Below are positions 20,770-32,204 of a DNA stretch of 64,000 nt, one piece after another. Position numbers and translations under genes: made by a program. The stretch's first letter is position 1. Every line of letters begins with the position of its first letter. Origin of the DNA: Neoarius graeffei (lineage: Eukaryota; Chordata; Actinopteri; Siluriformes; Ariidae); NCBI RefSeq assembly GCF_027579695.1, contig NC_083576.1, positions 38,606,760-38,670,759 on the forward strand. Reading direction: 5' to 3'. Under the pieces are notes generated by a model, which saw nothing but the letters and a program-made list of their open reading frames with translations, ran no database searches and was not told where the DNA came from.

Positions 20770-21640
20770 GCGCTTCTCAGCATGAGGCTATGTGAGAGTT
20801 TAACTCACCAGAATGGTATGCAGATTGTGTGAGGGGCAAGTGTAGAGGAGTGTGTGTTAGCGGTTGGAAACGTGGTGGGGCATGAGAATACTGTCTCTGC
20901 CATCTGCATGTATAGTGCAATTATTATGTTCCTGAATGATGTAAACAGTGAGCAAACTAATACAGACAGGTGTAGTGATAAGTAATGAGTTAATACTGGT
21001 TTCTCTCCTAAGTTCCCCTTCAAAAAAGATCATCCTGTCTAATGTCCCTCCCTTCATCTCTGATGCAGCAATTGCTAAAGAGCTGTTGAGATATGGGTGA
21101 CTGGTCTCTCCAATTAAGAAATTTCCCCTTGGTTGTAAGTCCTCCCTGGTTAAACACCTACTGTCATTTAGACGATATATATTCATGATACTCAAGGATG
21201 GTGTTGAGGAAATTAATGTAATGTTTAAATTTAAAGTAGATGATTCAGACTGCAGTATCGATGTATCCTCTGACACAGACATTAAATGTTTCAATTGTGG
21301 ACAGACAGGTCATCTTGTCCGTGCCTGTCCTGAAAGACAGGGTGACCCCCGTGTTTCTGAGTGGCCAGGGCAGGATGCAGCTGGGTCTGCTGTGGTCCTT
21401 CCCCCTGTGGCTGCAGAGTATCCAGCTGCTGAAAACTCCGGAGCAGCTGTTGCACCAGAACATGAGCAGAGTGAGCCCCAAGCCCAGCCTGCAGCCCAGG
21501 AGTCCACTGGAGCTGCTTTGACCCTGGAGAGGGCCATCTCGGCCAAACCAGTCCCAGAAAAGCCTTGCTTAGCTGATCCAGATCAGGAAAGGCCTTGCTT
21601 GGCAGAGAAGGATACAATGGATCCTGGCACAGTGCTATAG
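20770..21640 (+). pseudogene. LINE ORF1 (zinc-knuckle RNA-binding protein) pseudogene
   Basis: Minus a few stops and frame changes, the region reads as an ORF1 with a conserved block (KKIILSNVPPFISDAAIAKE at about 21026-21085), then SPIKKFPLGCKS, and a CCHC zinc knuckle CFNCGQTGHLVRAC (21287-21328). A Pro/Ala/Glu-rich C-terminus follows, ending at 21638. ORF1 proteins coat the LINE RNA. The first half contains stops, so it is not functional. Confidence 0.75.
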
Positions 21641-22700
21641 CTACTTGTGCTGGCAGAGGCAGGTATAGGGGTGCAGAGCCATCACTCGGAAGCACCCATC
21701 ACTACATCAGTCAAGGGGGATGGGGGAGATTTGGAGGTGGAGGATGAGCCCATGTTTAAAGTACCAAACAAAAGGGAAAAAATGAAGTAAGGGACATGGG
21801 AACAAACAGGCCAAAAAAGATGTGAAGGTGGATGAAAGAGAGTCAGACAGTCATGATATGTCAGATTCTATTCTTAACTATGGTTCCCAAGATGAATGTT
21901 TACCAGTTGTTTACTCTGTTGAGGATATTAAAGAGTTTTTAATGACAACTAAATGACAAAAAAAAATATTGCTATAGAGGAATATTTCCCCTGAGCTTAA
22001 ACAGTTTACCCATGACGTGAAGCATTTTAGGAGATAAGGGGCTTTTATTAATGTGGAAGTTTTGGAAACTGATTACAAAGTTGAATAAAGACATTTCTGA
22101 TGATGATGTCTAAAGTGGTTGGTGTTTTTTATTCTAGAATGGTTTTCATTATCTGGTTGTTTTATCTACACATTTTTTTAAGAGTAGGATTCATATTATG
22201 GGTTTAAATATCAGTGGAGCAAGACAATATGAGAAGAGACTTAAACTATACGAGTTAATAAAGCAGAAGAATGTGGATGTTGTGATGTTACAAGAGACAC
22301 ACAGCGATGCAAGCATTGAAGCAGACTGGGTTGAAGAGTAGGACGTGTTGGTGATTTTAAGTCATAATACATCGCTTAGTGGTGGGATTGCATTGCTCTT
22401 TACTCGCAATTTTATCCACAGCTCTTATATGGTAGAAGAGTTTTTAAATGGGAGGCTTTTTATGAGAATGAGGTTTTTGTTTTTATCTGTGTGTACACAC
22501 CCACCAATGCAATGGAAAGAATGTTGTTTTTAGACAGGCTCAGGAATGTAATTGTTAACTGCAGCACCTCTGACATTTTAATTCTAGGTGGAGATTTTAA
22601 CTGTACAACTGAAAATTTGGACAGAAACCATACAGAACCTGACATGGCATCCCATAAGCAATTATTGAAGATGATGGAGGCCCATGAATTAAGTGATATA

Positions 22701-24312
22701 CAGTGGTGCTTGAAAGTTTGTGAACCCTTTAGAATTTTCTATATTTCTGCATAAATATGACCTAAAACATCATCAGATTTTCACACAAGTCCTAAAAGTA
22801 GATAAAGAGAACCCCGTTAAACAAATGAGACAAAAATATTATACTTGGTCATTTATTTATTGAGGGAAATGATCCAATATTACATATCTGTGAATGGCAA
22901 AAGTATGTGAACCTTTGCTTTCAGTATCTGGTGTGACCCCCTTGTGCAGCAATAACTGCAACTAAATGTTTCTGGTCACTGTTGATCAGTCCTGCACACC
23001 GGCTTGGAGGAATTTTAGCCCATTCCTCCGTACAGAACAGCTTCAACTCTGGGATGTTGGTGGGTTTCCTCACATGAACTGCTCACTTCAGGTCCTTCCA
23101 CAACATTTCGATTCGATTAAGGTCAGGACTTCGACTTGGCCATTCTAAAACATTAACTTTATTCTTCTTTAACCATTCTTTGGTAGAATGACTTGTGTGC
23201 TTAGGTTCATTATCTTGCTACATGACCCACCTTCTCTTGAGATTCAGTTCATGGACAGATGTCCTGACATTTTCATTTAGAATTCGCTGGTATAATTCAG
23301 AATTCATGGTTCCATCAATGATGGCAAGCTGTCCTGGCCCAGATGCAGCAAAACAGGCCCAAACAATGATACTACCACCACCATGTTTCACAGATGGGAT
23401 AAGGTTCTTATGCTGGAATGCAGTGTTTTCCTTTCTCCAAACATAACACTTCTCATTTAAACTAAAAAATTCTATTTTGGTCTCATCCATCCACAAAATA
23501 TTTTTCTGATAGCCTTCTGGCTTGTCCACATGATCTTTAGCAAACTGCAGATGAGCAGCAATGTTCTTTTTGGAAAGCAGTGGCTTTCTCCTTGCAACCC
23601 TGCCATGCACACCATTGTTGTTCAGTGTTCTCCTGATGGTGGACTCATGAACATTAACATTAGCCAATGTGAGAGAGGCCTTCAGTTGCTTAGAAGTTAC
23701 CCTGGGGTCCTTTGTGACCTTGCCGACTATTACACGCCTTGCTCTTGGAGTGATCTTTGTTGGTCGACCACTCCTGGGGAGGGTAACAATGGTCTTGAAT
23801 TTCCTCCATTTGTACACAATCTGTCTGACTGTGGATTGGTGGAATCCAAACTCTTTAGAGATGGTTTTGTAACCTTTTCCAGCCTGATGAGCTTCAACAA
23901 CGCTTTTTCTGAGGTCCTCAGAAATCTCCTTTGTTTGTGCCATGATACACTTCCACAAACATGTGTTGTGAAGATCAGACTTTGATAAATCCCTGTTCTT
24001 TAAATAAAACAGGGTGCCCACTCACACCTGATTGTCATCCCATTGATTGATAACATCTGACTCTCATTTCACCTTCTAATTTTAACTGCTAATCCTAGAG
24101 GTTCACATACTTTTGCCACTCACAAATATGTAATATTGGATTATTTTCCTCAATAAATAAATGACCAAGTATAATATTTTTGTCTCATTTGTTTCACTGG
24201 GTTCTCTTTATCTACTTTTAGGACTTGTGTGAAAATCTGATGATGTTTTAGGTCATATTTATGCAGAAATATAGAAAATTCTAAAGGGTTCACAAACTTT
24301 CAAGCACCACTG
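22701..24312 (-). mobile_element. Tc1/mariner-like transposon in the LINE (1612 bp)
   Basis: Same family as 9887-11496. The ends CAGTGGTGCTTG and CAAGCACCACTG are complete and flanked by TA (22699-22700, 24313-24314). Removing the element and one TA restores the endonuclease reading across the site, so it jumped into the LINE. Confidence 0.95.
22921..23943 (-). pseudogene. Tc1-like transposase (340 codons, two stops)
   Basis: Start at 23943 (MAQTKEISEDLRKSVVEAHQ), stop at 22921-22923. DNA-binding helices (HQSTVRQIVYKWRKFKTI) and the first catalytic Asp (LWMDETKIEFF) are intact over the first 240 codons. A TAG replaces a codon at about 23218, just before the second catalytic Asp, and a TGA follows the third catalytic motif, at the same place as in the 10254 copy. 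Unlike that copy, codon 3 is CAA here. Confidence 0.9.
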
Positions 24313-24913
24313 TATGGAGAAATTTAAATAAAAAAACAGAAACAAATACACGTGGGCCCATGCTACAGACAACACACTCTCCCTGGCAAGACTGGATCGG
24401 TTTTGTTGTTTTAAACATCAAATGACTTATTTTACAAAGTCTTTTATTGTTTCAGTAGGCATCTCGGACCACAGCATGGTTCAGTGTTTCATGAGTAAAA
24501 AGATTGTAAAACCTAGGAGTGCCTACTGGCATTTTAACACTGCACTTTTAGAAGATATTAATTTTAGGGAGTCTTTTATTTATTTTTGGAATTGTTTTAA
24601 ATTAGAAAAGGCACTTTTTAGCTCTTTGCAACAGTGGTGGGACATGGCTAAAGCACAAACCAAGGTTTTTTTGTCAACACTACAATCTCAATGTTACAAG
24701 AGACATTATCAGATCACTCAAAGCCCTAGAGATCGAGATAATGGAACTCCAGTGTTTGGGGCCACAGGAGATCCAGGGCATATTGAAGTCCTCAAAAGTG
24801 AAAAAGCCACCATGAATGACCTATTGGGCATTACAGCACAGAGGCTGCTGGTCTGCTCATGCTTGAAAAGTGTGACTGAGATGGATGCTCCTTCAAAGTT
24901 CTTCTTTGGTCTT

Positions 24914-25096
24914 TGTTTCATTTTGTTCTGTTATATCTAACTCTACAGAATGGATGATTAAAGCAATGCCTTTGCTTACGGTTAACTTTTATTAAACATA
25001 CTGTAAGAGTATACATGTGCCATCCTAGCCTGCTCTAGGTTGGTGTCACATTCAAATACGTCCCCCTGGGAACATAACCTAACAATCCATGTTACA
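24914..25096 (-). repeat. 3' LTR of the Mag-like element
   Basis: 183 bp, reading TGTTTCATT...CATGTTACA on the plus strand. It differs from its partner by a handful of substitutions and small indels, implying a fairly old but not ancient insertion. Confidence 0.92.
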
Positions 25097-25427
25097 TCCT
25101 TTCTCTTTTTTTTCCCCACCAGTTGTATATTCTCTTCGTAAACAAAATAAACATATGCTTCTCACTACATTCAGATATAAACATAGATACTTCAGAAAAT
25201 GCATGTAGTTATCTTGGGTAAACTCCAAAAACTAAATTATAATATATCCTCCTTGGATATTAACATCAAATGCATATGTATGTAAAATTATTCTTGACAA
25301 TACATTCACTGCAAACTTAACTGTGCAAACAATAACTCATTTAGCCTTATCTCACCTCTTTTACAGTGCAACAGCCACTTTCAACTAAACATAGAAAATG
25401 ATATAACAATCATCAGACATAACAATC

Positions 25428-27227
25428 TCACTTAGCATAATCCTTCAAATAGGCAGGCCTCTTAACTTGATGACCAGACCTGGTAGTAACACTGTGTTGG
25501 CCACTACTATGCCCCTGTTTAGCAGCCACCACAGTCTGTGTGTTTGTCCCCGACTGTGCAGATGTAGAGGGTGGGCAATAGTTGTGCCTGAGATGGCGAC
25601 GGTTTCTCCTCAGGACACTTCCTGACTCCAGCTCCACCTCATAAGATCTGGGACTCACTGGTCTAATCATTCTGGCTGTTTTCCAGGTTTTACAAGGCTC
25701 AAATGGTTAGACTCGAACACTGTCCCCTGGTTTGAAACTGTCCAAGTCCTTGGCTGTGTGGTTGTAATATTTCTCCTGTCTTTGTCTGTTGTTGATCAGT
25801 CCCTGTTTGTTGTTTGTCACTTCGGGCTCCAACAGTGTCTCTGTTGTAGGAAGAAGGGTCCATGTCCTCCTACTGAGAAGTCTCTGAGCTGGACTTGTGA
25901 TGAGACCTTGGCTCGGTGTGTTGCGATGGTCCAGTAGAGCCAAGTACGGATCCTGTCCAGCAGCTGTAGCTTTCTGCATTAGACGCTTTGCTGTTTTGAC
26001 AGCTGCCTCCGCCTTCCCGTTACTTTGTGGGTACCCTGGTGACGATGTTCTGTGTTCAAATTCTCACTTTTGGCTGAACATTTTAAACTCATGAGATGAA
26101 TACTGCGGCCCGTTATAAGAAATGAACACATCTGGAATCCCCTGATGAGCAAAATGTGCTTTTAGTTTGTGAATCACTGTGGTACTTTTGGTGTCCGGTA
26201 GATAATCAACTTCAAAAAAGTTTGAATAATAGTCCACCATTACCAGGTAGTCCTTGTTGTGCCATGAAAACAGATCAGTTCCTACCTTGGCCCAAGGTCT
26301 GTAAGCAATGTCATGGGGATGCAATGTCTCTCTTTGTTGCTTGGGGTCAACTGACCTGCAGATGTCGCATTTGAAAATAAAAGTTTTTATTTGCTCGAAC
26401 ATCCCTTGCCAGTACACACACTCACGGGCTCGTCTGAGGCAACCTTCCACTCCCAGATGTGATGAGTGTATACGGCGGGTTAGGTCAGCTCTTAGCTTGT
26501 CAGGAATAACTGCTCTTTCTCCCCTGAACACTATGCCATCCTGAAAGCTCAGCTCATCCTGGAAAGCAGCATAGTGTTGAATGTTTAGAGCAATGTCTCT
26601 TTTGTTTTGCGGCCATCCTGTACAAATGAACTTAATCACTTCCTGCAACTTTGTGTCCTCCCTTGTTGCATCACGGATGGCTGACAGTCTTACTGCAGAG
26701 ATAGGCAAGTAGGAAATCATGTTAACAGTCTCTAGCTCTGACTTGGTGTCTCCCTGATTGGTGTCAGGTAAGTAAGCTCTGCTTAGTGTGTCAGCTAGAA
26801 GCATGTCTCGACCAGGCACATAGATCACATTAATGTCATATTTCTGCAGTCTGAGTAGCATTCTTTGCAATCTCTTTGGTGCGCTTAGCATTGGCTTTCT
26901 CACAATATGCTCAAGTGGTTTATGGTCACTCTGCACAGTCACTTGTCTATCATAAGTATATTGATGAAACTTTTCCATCCCGAACACTATGGCCAAACAT
27001 TCCTTTTCTATCTGGGCATAGCCCCTTTCCGTGTGAGTCAGCGCTCTGCTTGCAAATGCTACAGGTTTACCTTTTTGTGTCAGGGCTGCTCCTAGACCTG
27101 TCTCTGAGGTGTCACATTGCAGGGTTAACTCCTCATTTTGGTCATAGTACTTGAGCAGTGGTACATTTGTTATTTTGTCTTTTAGTTTTTTCAAAGCTGT
27201 CTCATGAACCTCAGTCCACTCCCACAT
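25428..27227 (-). pseudogene. RNase H-integrase part of pol, broken
   Basis: The frame 26064-27227 carries RNase H (LQCDTSETGLGAAL, VQSDHKPLEHI) and integrase. The integrase zinc finger is present (HSSHLGVEGCLRRARECV, then CDICRS) and the first catalytic Asp is in GTDLFSW. The second is Tyr (ISYNGPQYSS), and the frame stops just after at 26064. The Glu region (YPQSNGKAEAAV) and C-terminus continue in other frames at 25707-26060 and 25428-25670. Confidence 0.88.
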
Positions 27228-28087
27228 GCTGTCCTTACTGTATGTGTAAGTTGTCTCAAAACTTCACAGTCATCAGAAAGATGTACACAAAACTTGGAAA
27301 GGTAGTTCAGCATACCTACTAGTCTCTGTACAGCCTTCACGTCAGTAGGCCTCGGCAACTCCCGCACTGCCCGCACCTTTTCTGGGTCAATGTGGAGGCC
27401 TTCTGCTGTCAGCAAGTGTCCGATGTAGGGAACAGACTCCCTCCTCAGTTTAAACTTGTCTGCATTGAGTTTAATGTCTCTTTGTCTGCACCTCATTAGA
27501 AAACATCTTAAGTTTCTGTCATGATCCTTGTCTGCTTCCTTCTGTGTGTCTCCCTCACCTATAATCAGAATATCATCAGCAATGATATACACCCTCGGTA
27601 AGCCCTCTAGTGCTTGCATGAGCAGTGGTGCATTTGTTATTTTGTCTTTTAGCCTTTTCAAAGCTGTCTCATGAACCTCAGTCCACTCCCACATGCTGTC
27701 CTTACTGTATGTGTAAGTTGTCTCAAAACTTCACAGTCATCAGGAAGATGTACACAAAACTTGGAAAGGTAGTTCAGCATACCTACTAGTCTCTGTACAG
27801 CCTTCACGTCAGTAGGCCTCGGCAACTCCCGCACTGCCCGCACCTTTTCTGGGTCAATGTGGAGGCCTTCTGCTGTCAGCAAGTGTCCGATGTAGGGAAC
27901 AGACTCCCTCCTCAGTTTAAACTTGTCTGCATTGAGTTTAATGTCTCTTTGTCTGCCCCTCATTAGAAAACATCTTAAGTTTCTGTCATGATCCTTGTCT
28001 GCTTCTTTCTGTGTGTCTCCCTCACCTATAATCAAAATATCATCAGCAATGATATACACCCCTGGTAAGCCCTCTAGTGCTTGCATG
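27154..28087 (-). repeat. 467-bp tandem duplication in pol
   Basis: 27154-27620 and 27621-28087 are direct copies, offset by exactly 467 bp, covering the end of RT and the start of the RNase H region. Only about eight differences are visible. Because 467 is not a multiple of three, the duplication also breaks frame. Confidence 0.93.
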
Positions 28088-29847
28088 AGTTTCCTTTGGA
28101 AGACTTCCGGAGCTGGGCTTATACCCATTGGCATCCTGAGCCAACGGTACCGTCCGAATGGGGTTGCAAACGTGGTGAGATAACTGGACTCTTCATCCAT
28201 TTTGACGTGACAAAATCCATGCTTGACATCACAAACAGTGAATACCTTGGCCTTTGAGAATCCTGGCAGGACGTCATCAATAGTGGGAAGTGGAAAATGG
28301 CTCCTTTTTAATGCTCTGTTCAGCGGTTTGGGGTCTATGCAGATCCTTGGCTTTCCATTAGGCTGTGTCACCGACACCATACTGCTTATCCATTCAGTGC
28401 TGTGCTCCACAGGTGCAATGATTTCCTTGCTTTCAAGATACTTAAGTTCCTCTTTGAGTGGGGTCATCATAGCGACAGGCACTCTGCGTTTAGGCAGTTT
28501 CACTGGTGTTACACTTTTGTCTATTTCAATGTTGTACTTGCCTTCTAGGCAGCCAAGGCCTGTGAAAACATCTCCAAACTCAGTCTTTATTTTGTCCATA
28601 TTTATTAGTCCATCTGTGTTACCAGGCATTTTGTCTGGACATTGTGTTTTCACTATACTGTCAATCGCCGAGATGTTCTCATACTGCACTCTGATCAGTT
28701 TCATGGCTTCACTCGCTTTTCTGCCCAGTAACGGGATCATGTCCTCCTGGTCCACCACTTGAAACTCCAGTCTGTACAGTTTATCATTTCTCGGATTTCG
28801 CAGTTTGACTTTACATTTTCGAAGTGGGCGTAACCTGCTTTTGTTGTCCATGACAAGTACTTTCTCTGTGTTATCCAGCTGTGTGTTTGGGTTCAACAAT
28901 TGTATTGGGATAACATTGCAAGTGGCACCACAATCTATCTGAAAGTTCACACGCTTCTTGTCCAACAACATACCTGCAAAGAGATGTTGACTTTTGCTGT
29001 GTGTCTCTTTCACTTGATTAACTGTCTCTTGGTTTTCTCTGACGCTTGTTATGGTCATGATGTCCTCACATGATTCACTTGACTCTGAAATAGTGTGTAC
29101 CGGTCTGCCTTTCTTGCTTTTCTCCATCTTAGTTTTACATGCCGCAACAAAGAGATTCTCTTTTCCACATTTCTTACACGTTTTTCCATAGGCTGGAAAT
29201 TTCCATTTATTTTTCTCATGTGTCATGCCACAAAATTTGCAGTTAATCTTATCCTTTTTATCTCTCATTGGATTCTTTTTCATAGCATGTATTTCCTCCA
29301 CCGTTTTCCCTTGTACGGTTTTGCTATTCTCTTTTGACAGCTCAACGGCTCTGCATATTTGCATGCACCTATCCAGCGTTAAGTTCTCTTCCCTTAACAA
29401 TCTTTTCCTCAACATAGGGCTATTTGTACCACAAACAATGCGGTCCCTTATTAGCGAGCCTTTAATGTCACCAAAATTGCACGTGCTGGCCAATACTCTC
29501 AAGTCTGTGACATATCTGTCGATATTTTCATCTTGTCCTTGGTCTCTAACAAAAAACTTGTATCTCTCAACAGTCTCATTCAAATGTGGATCGCAATGTT
29601 TATCAAACAGCGTAAGCATTGAACTCACTGTCCTCCTCACCGGTGCAGTGCCGCTTGTCAGCGTAGTCAAAAGTTTCCTCCCTCTCTCTCCAAGGAGGTA
29701 GTTAAACAACTTAACTTTAGTTGTCTCTTCTGCATCAGGCATAGTGAGGTCCATATACAGCGTAAACTCCTCCTTCCAACTTTTCCACGTTTTTGCCAAG
29801 TTGGCTGAATCCAAACACAGTGTTGAAGGCGGCTTGAGACCATCCAT
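27658..29847 (-). pseudogene. gag-protease-reverse transcriptase open frame (729 codons)
   Basis: One long frame starts MDGLKPPSTLCLDSANLAK. Residues about 1-200 are gag; at about 200-240 are two degenerate zinc knuckles (CKFCGMTHEKNKW, CKKCGKENLFVAAC) with some His/Cys ligands lost. The protease motif near residue 305 is IDCGATCNVI, with Cys in place of the usual Thr or Ser. RT includes RWLRMPMGISPAPEVFQ and the catalytic box YIIADDILI. The frame ends at a shift after a QLTHTVRTACG segment, so RNase H and integrase are not in frame with it. Confidence 0.9.
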
Positions 29848-30007
29848 CGTGATGTCCAGGGCACTTCAATCTTCGGTTCCGTAAACACTGGTCACACGCT
29901 CAGGCTAGACTAGCGGCAACTAACTAGCGGTAACAAGCTAACGGCATTTCCACTCTTCACGGCACGGCACAAACTCACTTCAGTCTAATTTACGACTGCT
30001 GCCACCA

Positions 30008-30187
30008 TGTTTCATTCTGTTCTGTTATATCTAACTCTACAGAATGGACAATTAAAGCAATGCCTTTGCTTATGGTTAACTTTTATTAAACATAAGAGTA
30101 TACATGTGCCATCCTAGCCCACTCTAGGTTGGTGTCACATTCAAATACATCCCCCAGGAACATAACCTAACAATCCATATTGTTACA
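30008..30187 (-). repeat. 5' LTR of the Mag-like element
   Basis: 180 bp. On the minus strand it starts TGTAACAATATGG and contains AATAAAAG as a poly(A) signal. The next bases in element order, TGGTGGCAGCAG, begin with TGG and are the likely tRNA primer site; I cannot name the tRNA. Confidence 0.9.
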
Positions 30188-32204
30188 GTCTTGAGCAAAA
30201 TAACTGACAGAAAAGATTCATACATGCTGTGCAAACAGAATTAGGGGATCTCATATCAGAACCCACTGAAATTTGCAAGCAGACAGTCAGCTTCTTCTTG
30301 AAGCTTTACAGCAATGAGCAGGCAGGGGTACAGGTGGTGGAGGAGAGCTTCCTTAATGATTTGCCAAAGCTCTTGGTGCAGGCGGCAGAGGAAATGGACA
30401 AAGAACTGACACTGAGGGAGCTCCAGGAAGCTCTTCAAGGTATGGATAATGGCCACGTGCCAAGCATTAAAGGTCTTCATGTAGAATTCTACAAGACCTT
30501 CTGGGTAGTAATAGGGCAGTACGTACTAGAAGTGTTACAGGATAGTGTGAAGAGAGGCATACTCCCATTGAGCTGCAGGAGGGCAGTAGGGTCAGGACCC
30601 TACTGCCAAAAAAGGGAGACCTTACATACCTGAAGAATTGGCACCCAGTTTCACTACTATGCACTGACTGTAAGCTGCTTTCAAAAGCATTAGCCTCAAG
30701 ACTGATGAAGGTAATGGAGCAGATCATTCACCATGACCAGATGTACTGTGTGCCTGGCAGGTCTATATTTGATAACATATATTTAATTTGTGATGTTTTG
30801 GACATCTCCAGGCTATTGGGCTTAAAGACAGGTCTCATTTTTCTAGACCAGGAAAAGGCTTTTGACTAGGTTGAACATGAATACTTGTGGAAGGTGCTGG
30901 AAACCTTTGGGTTCAACCCAGGTTTTATAGTCATGATCAGGATTTTGTACAGTGAAATTGAGAGCATACTGAAAGTTAATAGTGGTTTATGTGCCCCTTT
31001 TAAAGTTTACAGAGGCATTAGACAAGGTTGTTCTCTGTCAGGTATGTTCTACATTCTGGCAATTGAGCCTCTTTTATATAAATTGAGAAATTCACTTTCT
31101 GGTTTTAATATACCTAATTCTAATGCTTCTCTCTATCTCTCAGCATATGCCTATGACCTGGTAGTGATGGTAGACACACAGATAGATGTGAATGTTTTAG
31201 CTGATATTTTAAAAGACTTTTTAAAATATAGCACATTCTGTGCTAGGCACTTCCTGGTTTCCGAGTTGTTTGCAACGAGTTTTTTTTTTCCACGAGTGTT
31301 GCCGTTAATTACTAATCTTTTTTTAAAAGACTTTTTTAAAATAGCACATTCTGTGCTATGCATTTATAAACCCTTTATAAATGATCTCCCAGAGTTATCA
31401 ACTTTTATTGGGTCACTGTCAGCCCCTGGAGTGCAAGGGTGAGAAAGAAATGAACTTTCAAACTTCATCAGGTAAGCTGCTGTACAGATCCTGTATTAAA
31501 GTTTTAAATAAGAAAAACCTGGGTGGGAGGGTGGACACTGCATCTGGTTAGGTTTTAATGATGAAGCTAAACCAGAGTGGAGAGCATTGTACAAACCACC
31601 ATTAGCCAAAAAGGTTGCTGACCTTACTGGAGGATTTTACATGGTATAATGTCTGTGAATTATTTTATCTCTATTTTAAACCCTGAGGTCACACAGTTGT
31701 GTCCCTTTTGTTCTCAAAGAGAAACTGTTTTTTATGCCTTTTTACATTGCTCCAGGTTGCAGTCATTGTTTTATTTGTTGCAGAACATTTTAAGATAATT
31801 TAATGTGAATTTTACCTGTCAGCTTTTTATTTTTGCTTTTAAATATGTCAGGAGAAACAGATTCAGGTGTCACCTGGTTAATTTTATCTTTGGCTAGGCC
31901 AAAATGGCAATCTACTTAAGCAGAAAAAAAACAGAATTGCACAAAAGCACAGACTGTGACCCTGAGAGGATTCTCTCCAGACTGATTAAATCCAGCATTT
32001 TGATTGATTTTAATTTTTATAGGAGCATGGGTGATTTGGAAATGTTTAAGGCCGTGTGGTGTTGTGAGGAGGCTCTGTGCGCTGTAGTGAAAGAAGAACT
32101 TTGTTTTACACAAGACTTATATTAACAGACTCACTATAATTTACTCAGACTGTGCACTGTTATATTTTGCCTAATTAAAAAAAATAAATTAAAAAAAATT
32201 ATAT

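Larger units (their letters stand above)
24914..30187 (-). mobile_element. Complete Ty3/gypsy (Mag-like) LTR retrotransposon
   Basis: Two LTRs (24914-25096 and 30008-30187) bound a 5274-bp element on the minus strand, flanked by an exact GTCTT duplication (24909-24913, 30188-30192). It lies inside the LINE ORF2. The domain order gag, protease, RT, RNase H, integrase is that of Ty3/gypsy. Paired zinc-knuckle wording and short LTRs suggest the Mag/SURL lineage, which is inference. It is not autonomous now: pol has a frameshift, a tandem duplication and integrase lesions. Confidence 0.93.
22197..32125 (+). pseudogene. LINE ORF2 (endonuclease-reverse transcriptase) pseudogene, in three blocks
   Basis: Block 1 (22197-22698) is the AP endonuclease: MGLNISGARQYEKR, VVMLQETHSD and ILGGDFNC. 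Block 2 (24315-24913) continues with GISDHSMVQC and RSAYWHFNTALL. Block 3 (30193-32125) is the reverse transcriptase: GLIFLDQEKAFD, YRGIRQGCSLSGMFY and a C-terminal region. The catalytic box normally ending in A-D-D reads AYAYD (31143-31157), so one catalytic Asp is Tyr. Stops and frameshifts occur in all blocks. Confidence 0.85.

Noticed and set aside
27995..29701. Long plus-strand open frames opposite the Mag-like pol
   Set aside because: They have no domain, while the minus strand encodes clear gag, protease and RT motifs.
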